Positions 59,635-64,000 of a stretch of 64,000 nt of DNA are shown piece by piece. Location of the stretch: the NCBI GenBank assembly GCA_902491565.1, contig CABUIE010000011.1:1-64000 (forward strand), given 5' to 3'. The stretch is from an uncultured Collinsella sp. (GTDB lineage Bacteria; Actinomycetota; Coriobacteriia; Coriobacteriales; Coriobacteriaceae). A model generated the notes under the pieces. That model had not been told where the DNA came from. It ran no database searches and saw only the letters and a list, made by a program, of their open reading frames with translations. The translations under genes and the position numbers were made by a program. Within the stretch, counting starts at the first letter, position 1, and each line of letters begins with the position of its first letter.

Positions 59635-60573
59635 ATGCTGTTGTCCGGTATTATCGCTGCTCTTACGAGCCTTCTACTTCCCATCATCATTTTGTTGTTG
59701 CTGCTTCCCAACGCCTGCTATGTCGTTGAACAGCAGCATGCCGTGATCATCGAGCGTCTGGGCAAGTTCAATCGCATCGTCAACGCGGGCTTCCACATGA
59801 AGGTGCCCGTGATCGACCGCAAGGCCGCCACGGTGAGTCTGCGCACCATGAAAAACGGTTTTGGCATCGACGTTAAGACCCAGGACAACGTGACCATCGG
59901 CCTTGAGATCTCTGCTCAGTACCACGTGAGCTATGACATGGGCGCCGGCCCGGCAGATTCGGGCATCTACAAGAGCTACTACATGCTGCAGGAGCCCGTC
60001 GACCAGATGCGCGATTTCATCACCGACGCCCTGCGCTCTTCCATCCCTGTCTATACGCTCGATGAGGTCTTTGCCAAGAAGGATGACATCGCCAAGGACG
60101 TTAATGCCACCGTGTCCGAGCAGATGGCTGCCTACGGCTTTACCCTCGTGTCGACACTCATCACCAAGATCGCGCTGCCGACCGAGGTCGAGAACTCCAT
60201 GAACGACATCAACGCCGCCCAGCGCAAGCGCGCTGCTGCGCAGGAGCTCGCTGAGGCCGACCGCATCAAGCGCGTAACCGAGGCGACCGCCGAGGCCGAG
60301 GCGATGGAAAAGGCGGGCGAGGGCATCGCCAACCAGCGCAAGGCCATCGCGCTGGGCATCAAGGATTCGCTCGAGATTATCCAGGAGACGGGCGTCGGCA
60401 ACGACGAGGCTAACCAGCTGTTCATGTTTACGCAGTGGTCCGAGATGATGACGGAGTTCGCTCGTACGGGTAAAACCTCGACGGTCGTGCTGCCGAGCGA
60501 TTTCTCGCAGTCAGCCTCGATGTTCGAGCAGATGCTGACCGCCGGCAAAGTTCAAAACGATTCGAAGGAGTAG
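59635..60573 (+). CDS. SPFH/band 7 family membrane protein
   Basis: 312 residues. N-terminal membrane anchor (about 5-25, LLLPIIILLLLLPN) is followed by VVEQQHAVIIERLGKFNRIVNAGFHMKVPVID, the start of a stomatin/flotillin-type SPFH domain, and a C-terminal coiled coil (about 200-245, rich in AEADRIKRVTEATAEAEAMEKAGEG). Forms ring or cage oligomers at the membrane in known relatives. No NfeD partner is next to it. The ATG at 59635 has GAGGAGA upstream. Confidence 0.9.
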   Translation: MLLSGIIAALTSLLLPIIILLLLLPNACYVVEQQHAVIIERLGKFNRIVNAGFHMKVPVIDRKAATVSLRTMKNGFGIDVKTQDNVTIGLEISAQYHVSYDMGAGPADSGIYKSYYMLQEPVDQMRDFITDALRSSIPVYTLDEVFAKKDDIAKDVNATVSEQMAAYGFTLVSTLITKIALPTEVENSMNDINAAQRKRAAAQELAEADRIKRVTEATAEAEAMEKAGEGIANQRKAIALGIKDSLEIIQETGVGNDEANQLFMFTQWSEMMTEFARTGKTSTVVLPSDFSQSASMFEQMLTAGKVQNDSKE

Positions 60574-60579
60574 ACGCGC

Positions 60580-61050
60580 GTGAAATATACCGTCGTTTGC
60601 GTCGGTAAGCTCAAGGAGCGCTTTTGGAAGGACGCGTGCGCTGAGTACACCAAGCGCCTAGGTGCCTATGCCAAGGTGGATATCCGCGAGGTGGCCGATA
60701 TCGACCCGGCTAAGGCGGGCGGCGTGGATGCCGCGCGCGACAAGGAGGGGGCGGCGATTCTTGCAACCCTGCCGTCTCGAGCGCATGTGATCTTGCTGGC
60801 CATTGAGGGCAAAGAGCGCTCGAGCGAGGAGCTTTCGGCGCGGCTCGATGATCTTATGCTGCGTGGTAACAGCGACATCGCCTTTGTGATTGGCGGGTCG
60901 GACGGCGTGAGCGATGACGTGCGCGCACGAGCCGACGAGATGCTCAGCTTTGGACGCATTACCTTGCCGCATAACCTGGCGCGCGTGGTGCTGCTGGAGC
61001 AGATTTACCGCGCCTGCAAGATCAGCCGTGGCGAGCCGTATCACAAATAG
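60580..61050 (+). CDS. rlmH: 23S rRNA (pseudouridine1915-N3)-methyltransferase RlmH
   Basis: SPOUT-class methyltransferase, 156 residues. VVCVGKLKERFW start, AFVIGGSDGVSDDV SAM loop, and the C-terminal knot HNLARVVLLEQIYRACKISRGEPYHK. GTG start at 60580 with GAAGGAG upstream, 6 bases after the SPFH gene, so the two are co-transcribed. Confidence 0.95.
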   Translation: MKYTVVCVGKLKERFWKDACAEYTKRLGAYAKVDIREVADIDPAKAGGVDAARDKEGAAILATLPSRAHVILLAIEGKERSSEELSARLDDLMLRGNSDIAFVIGGSDGVSDDVRARADEMLSFGRITLPHNLARVVLLEQIYRACKISRGEPYHK

Positions 61051-61123
61051 TTTGGCAATACGAAACAATGCCGTGGGACAATACCTTTCGTTTTGAGGAA
61101 TGTGTCTGAAAGGACTATGCGAT

Positions 61124-61894
61124 ATGAAGATTGGATTTGTCGGTTTTGGCAATATGGCGAGCGCTATGGCCGATGGCTGGATCGCTGCCGGTGTAGCTGC
61201 GAGCGACATGTGCGCCTGTGCGGGTCGCTACGACGCACTGGTTGAGCGCTGCGAGGCGCGCGGCATGGTCGCCTGCCACGATGCCGCCGAGGTCGTCGCC
61301 GCATCCGATATCGTGGTCGCTGCGGTCAAACCGTACATGATCGAGAAGGTATTCGCCCCGCTCAAGGATGCTCTTGCCAAAAAGGTCGTTCTGTCGGTTG
61401 CCTGGACCTGGGACAGTGCCAAGTGGGAGCAGGTCCTGCCGGGCGTTGCGCATATCTCGACGGTGCCCAACACACCGGTTTCGGTGGACGAGGGCGTCAT
61501 CGCTTGCGAGAAGGCTTCCACGCTTAGTGATGAGCAGAGCGCAGTGGTGCTTGATCTGCTTGGCAAGCTCGGTGCGGTGGTCGAGCTCGATACGAGCCTG
61601 CTGTTTGTGGGCGGCACGGTGGGTGGTTGCGCTCCGGCATTTGTCGCTATGGCAATCGAGGCCCTGGGCGATGCGGCGGTCAAGCACGGTATCCCGCGTG
61701 CCGATGCCTATCGCATTGTGAGCCAGATGGTGCTGGGTACGGCAAAGCTGCAGCTTGCAACTGGCCAGCATCCTGCGGCGATGAAGGATGCCGTATGCTC
61801 GCCCGGCGGCGCCACCATCAAGGGCGTCATCGCGCTCGAGGATGCCGGCATGCGCAGCGCCCTGGTCAAGGCCATCGACGCCACCCTTCAGTAA
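61124..61894 (+). CDS. proC: Pyrroline-5-carboxylate reductase
   Basis: Last step of proline synthesis, NAD(P)H-dependent. Rossmann GFGNMASAMADGW at the N-terminus, AVKPYMIEKVF, the SVAWTWDSAKWEQVLPG segment, NTPVSVDEGV, and the C-terminal dimer signature MVLGTAKLQLATGQHPAAMKDAVCSPGGATIKGV. 256 residues. The ATG at 61124 has AAAGGA 9 bases upstream. Confidence 0.93.
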   Translation: MKIGFVGFGNMASAMADGWIAAGVAASDMCACAGRYDALVERCEARGMVACHDAAEVVAASDIVVAAVKPYMIEKVFAPLKDALAKKVVLSVAWTWDSAKWEQVLPGVAHISTVPNTPVSVDEGVIACEKASTLSDEQSAVVLDLLGKLGAVVELDTSLLFVGGTVGGCAPAFVAMAIEALGDAAVKHGIPRADAYRIVSQMVLGTAKLQLATGQHPAAMKDAVCSPGGATIKGVIALEDAGMRSALVKAIDATLQ

Positions 61895-61907
61895 AACCTT
61901 CCATTTA

Positions 61908-62052
61908 GGGACAGGTTTATTTTGGCTGGTTTTCCTGCGGTTTTATCTCTATAGCAAAAAGCGCCCCGCAACTGGCTCAATTCCAGTTGCGGGGCGCTTG
62001 CGTTTGCCCAGATAAAACCGACCAAAATAAACCTGTCCCTTTTTGGCAGGTT
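61908..62052. repeat. REP-like inverted pair (REPIN-like), copy 2
   Basis: GGGACAGGTTTATTTTGG (61908-61925) and its exact reverse complement (62022-62039), both extended by GGTTTT / AAAACC, flank a terminator stem. The right half continues as a near-identical copy of 6975-7024 in reverse. A paired-REP arrangement of this kind is typical of REPIN elements. Confidence 0.72.
61954..61999 (-). terminator. Terminator of the small membrane protein gene
   Basis: Perfect 17-bp stem (61959-61975 with 61983-61999) and a 7-base loop. On the minus strand it is followed by TTTTTGC. It may also serve proC from the other side. Confidence 0.85.
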
Positions 62053-62224
62053 AGTCCCAGAAGCCGTCTTCCTCATCCTCGGACTTGGGTCCGCGGTCGA
62101 CGTACATCTTATGGGTACGCTTCTCCATTACAAAGGCAAGAATCGCAAATAACAGGATGCCGCCGGCGAAAAGGATGGCAAAACCGGTGCGGGTGCCAAA
62201 CAAAAAGGAAAAAACTGCGTCCAT
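62051..62224 (-). CDS. 57-residue single-helix membrane protein
   Basis: Short frame starting MDAVFSFLFGTRTG, one transmembrane helix (about 14-33, AILFAGGILLFAILAFV), then a basic MEKRTHKMY segment and a strongly acidic end SEDEEDGFWD. AGAAGG lies 6 bases before the ATG, and a clean terminator follows on the same strand. Orientation follows positive-inside, with the tail in the cytoplasm. No family assigned. Confidence 0.72.
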   Translation of the reverse strand: MDAVFSFLFGTRTGFAILFAGGILLFAILAFVMEKRTHKMYVDRGPKSEDEEDGFWD

Positions 62225-62335
62225 TGGGTGCCTTCTTGCGTAGTTGAGTTGGGTCGTAAACGCTCATAAGTATATACTTGCCCATACATGTACAAGGTTG
62301 CAACCTAAATGGAATGTATATCGCCGGAGGATCTA

Positions 62336-63619
62336 ATGCTTGATATCAAGTTTGTTCGCGAGAATCCCGATGCCATCGATGTCGCCATGGCTAACCGCCA
62401 GACGTCTTGGGATCGCGAGAAGTTCTTTGAGCTCGACGACGAGCGCCGTGCCGTCATCACCGAGGTCGAGGAGCTCCAGGCTACGCGTAATGCCGAGTCC
62501 AAGAAGATCGGCGCCCTGATGAAGGAGGGCAAGAAGGACGAGGCCGAGGCTGCCAAGGAGGCCGTGCGCGCCGTCAACGAGAAGATTGACGGTCTGGCCG
62601 AGCGTCGTACTGCCCTCGAGCAGGAGCAGTACGACTTCATGGCTCACCTGCCCAACATTCCTTGCGAGGCCACGCCGTACGGCAAGGACGAGGACGAGAA
62701 CATCGAGCGTCGCCGCTGGGGCACCCCGCGCGAGTTCGACTTCGACTTTAAGCCGCACTGGGATCTGGGCACCGATCTGGACATCCTCGACTTCGAGCGC
62801 GGCAACAAGCTCTCCGGCAGCCGTTTTACCGTTCTCGGTGGCGCTGGCGCCCGCCTGGAACGCGCCCTTATCAACTTCTTCCTCGATACGCACACCAGCC
62901 GTGGTTTTAAGGAGTGGTGGCCGCCCATCGTCGTCAAGCGTCAGACCATGTTTGGCACGGGTCAGCTGCCAAAGTTCGAGGACGACGCCTACCACGTCTC
63001 GGGCGACAACTTCCTGATCCCCACCGCCGAGGTCGTGCTTACCAACCTGCACGCCGGCGAGGTCCTCGACGCCGACACCCTGCCGCGCCGCTACACCGCC
63101 TTCACCCCCTGCTTCCGCGAGGAGGCCGGTTCCGCCGGTCGCGACACCCGCGGCATCATCCGTCAGCACGAGTTCGACAAGGTCGAGATGGTCAAGTTCG
63201 CTAAGCCGGAGGAGTCCGACGAGGAGCTCGAGAGCATGACCGCCGAGGCCGAGTACCTGCTGCAGCAGCTTGGCCTTCCGTATCGCGTGATTAGCCTGTG
63301 CACCGGCGACTTGGGCTTCTCTGCCCGTCAGACCTACGACGTCGAGGTCTGGCTGCCGAGCTACAACGCCTACAAGGAGATCAGCTCCTGCTCCAACTGC
63401 GGCGACTTCCAGGCCCGCCGCGCCAACATCAAGTACCGCGACCCCGAGAACTTCAAGGGCTCGCGTTACCTGCACACCCTTAACGGTTCCGGCCTGCCGG
63501 CTGGTCGTACCATGGCTGCCATTCTGGAGAACTACCAGAACGCCGACGGCACCATCACGATCCCCGAGGTTCTGCGTCCTTACATGGGCGGTCTCGAGAA
63601 GATCGAGCCGGTCGCGTAA
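62336..63619 (+). CDS. serS: Seryl-tRNA synthetase
   Basis: Class II synthetase. N-terminal tRNA-binding coiled coil (about 30-100), [10 protein letters not shown], motif 2 [43 protein letters not shown], and motif 3 [20 protein letters not shown]. 427 residues, full length. The ATG at 62336 has CCGGAGG 7 bases upstream. No T-box is seen in its leader. Confidence 0.96.
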   Translation: MLDIKFVRENPDAIDVAMANRQTSWDREKFFELDDERRAVITEVEELQATRNAESKKIGALMKEGKKDEAEAAKEAVRAVNEKIDGLAERRTALEQEQYDFMAHLPNIPCEATPYGKDEDENIERRRWGTPREFDFDFKPHWDLGTDLDILDFERGNKLSGSRFTVLGGAGARLERALINFFLDTHTSRGFKEWWPPIVVKRQTMFGTGQLPKFEDDAYHVSGDNFLIPTAEVVLTNLHAGEVLDADTLPRRYTAFTPCFREEAGSAGRDTRGIIRQHEFDKVEMVKFAKPEESDEELESMTAEAEYLLQQLGLPYRVISLCTGDLGFSARQTYDVEVWLPSYNAYKEISSCSNCGDFQARRANIKYRDPENFKGSRYLHTLNGSGLPAGRTMAAILENYQNADGTITIPEVLRPYMGGLEKIEPVA

Positions 63620-63642
63620 CTTGGCTGCATAGGGGATATGCA

Positions 63643-63671
63643 AGGGCGCTCCTTCGGGGGCGCCCTATTTC
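63643..63671 (+). terminator. serS terminator
   Basis: 10-bp stem AGGGCGCTCC / GGGGCGCCCT with a TTCG tetraloop followed by ATTTCG. Weak T tract. Confidence 0.65.
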
Positions 63672-63792
63672 GTGCGCAGGTCCATACCATGCCGTGCGGA
63701 CAGCTCAATAGAAAACACACGAACAACTGTTCTGTATACAGCTATCTACCTGTTATGCTTTTGCTAAATAAGAGCGAGAGAAAGGGGACGCG

Positions 63793-64000
63793 ATGGAGCT
63801 GTTTGATGATCGGGTGGTTTTGTTTGAGAGCGACGAGGGTGGGGAGTACCTGCTTGTAACGTGTGAGCCGTCTGGCATGGGTGGCCTGGTGCTTCGGCAG
63901 ACGAGTGAGGGTCCGTTGACACAATGGTGTTTTGAGGAGTCGCCGCATGTGGTCGAGACCTTTGTGACGCACGTGGGGCTTGTGGCGCTGGAGCACTTCT
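63793..64000 (+). CDS. Hypothetical protein, truncated by the window end
   Basis: 69 codons are visible from the ATG at 63793 with AAAGGGG upstream. The start MELFDDRVVLFESDEGGEYLLVT is followed by a beta-rich, acidic sequence with no recognised family. The leader contains GAACAACTGTTC (63721-63732) directly followed by the palindrome CTGTATACAG (63732-63741), a possible operator. Confidence 0.6.
   Translation, partial: MELFDDRVVLFESDEGGEYLLVTCEPSGMGGLVLRQTSEGPLTQWCFEESPHVVETFVTHVGLVALEHF

Overview
This is a GC-rich bacterial window with dense, mostly short-spaced genes. Gene content and protein style point to a gut actinobacterium of the class Coriobacteriia, most likely Collinsella: a T-box in front of pheS, a Tad pilus operon, a fructoselysine-type SIS protein with a GntR regulator, an IS1249-type transposase, and small membrane proteins of a coriobacterial type. 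The genus is an inference from recognised protein families; no rRNA is present to confirm it.

Layout. 0.2-7 kb: recQ with a GntR/UTRA regulator, an orphan FrlB-like deglycase behind repeated ATAGAACA boxes, an L-2-hydroxyacid (HicDH-like) dehydrogenase, metA with the acetyl-type residue Glu111, and 5-formyl-THF cyclo-ligase. 7-16.3 kb is an accessory stretch: a hicAB toxin-antitoxin pair, a large M16C peptidase, an AlbA/ATPase-type regulator behind six GAGAGATAA boxes, an HNH nuclease, small zinc-ribbon and DUF5710 proteins, and tRNA-Val. 16.5-30.5 kb: an EamA permease, a DUF4012 surface protein, glmM, an M32 carboxypeptidase, T-box-pheS-pheT, and a nikMN-nikQ-nikO nickel ECF transporter with a NikR-type operator. 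30.5-41.2 kb: a zinc phospholipase-C-like protein, an AbiEi/nuclease-like protein, pyk, a Ca2+-type P-ATPase, a low-GC island (membrane protein, secreted peptide, thioredoxin-like protein, DUF2975 plus HTH pair), and rsgA.

41.4-51.0 kb is a single overlapping Tad (tight adherence) pilus operon: cpaB-like, tadZ, tadA, tadB, tadC, flp, several TadE/TadG-like pseudopilins and a terminal DUF192 protein. A BrnT/BrnA-like pair with an apparent N-terminal frameshift follows. 51.7-64 kb holds tRNA-Phe, a degenerate GH5 protein, rsmI, metG, rsmA, tatD, tRNA-Leu interrupted downstream by a complete 1356-bp IS1249-type element, an SPFH protein, rlmH, proC, a 57-residue membrane protein, serS and a truncated final gene.

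The most unusual signal is shared by tRNA-Phe and tRNA-Leu. Each tRNA's 3' end (cut in the T-loop) plus its terminator is duplicated about 186-189 bp downstream. The space between the copies holds a reverse-complement copy of that same tRNA's T-arm, followed by a related GC-rich hairpin module. The two loci differ in sequence but match in architecture and period, which suggests a family of small T-arm-matched integrative or repeat elements.
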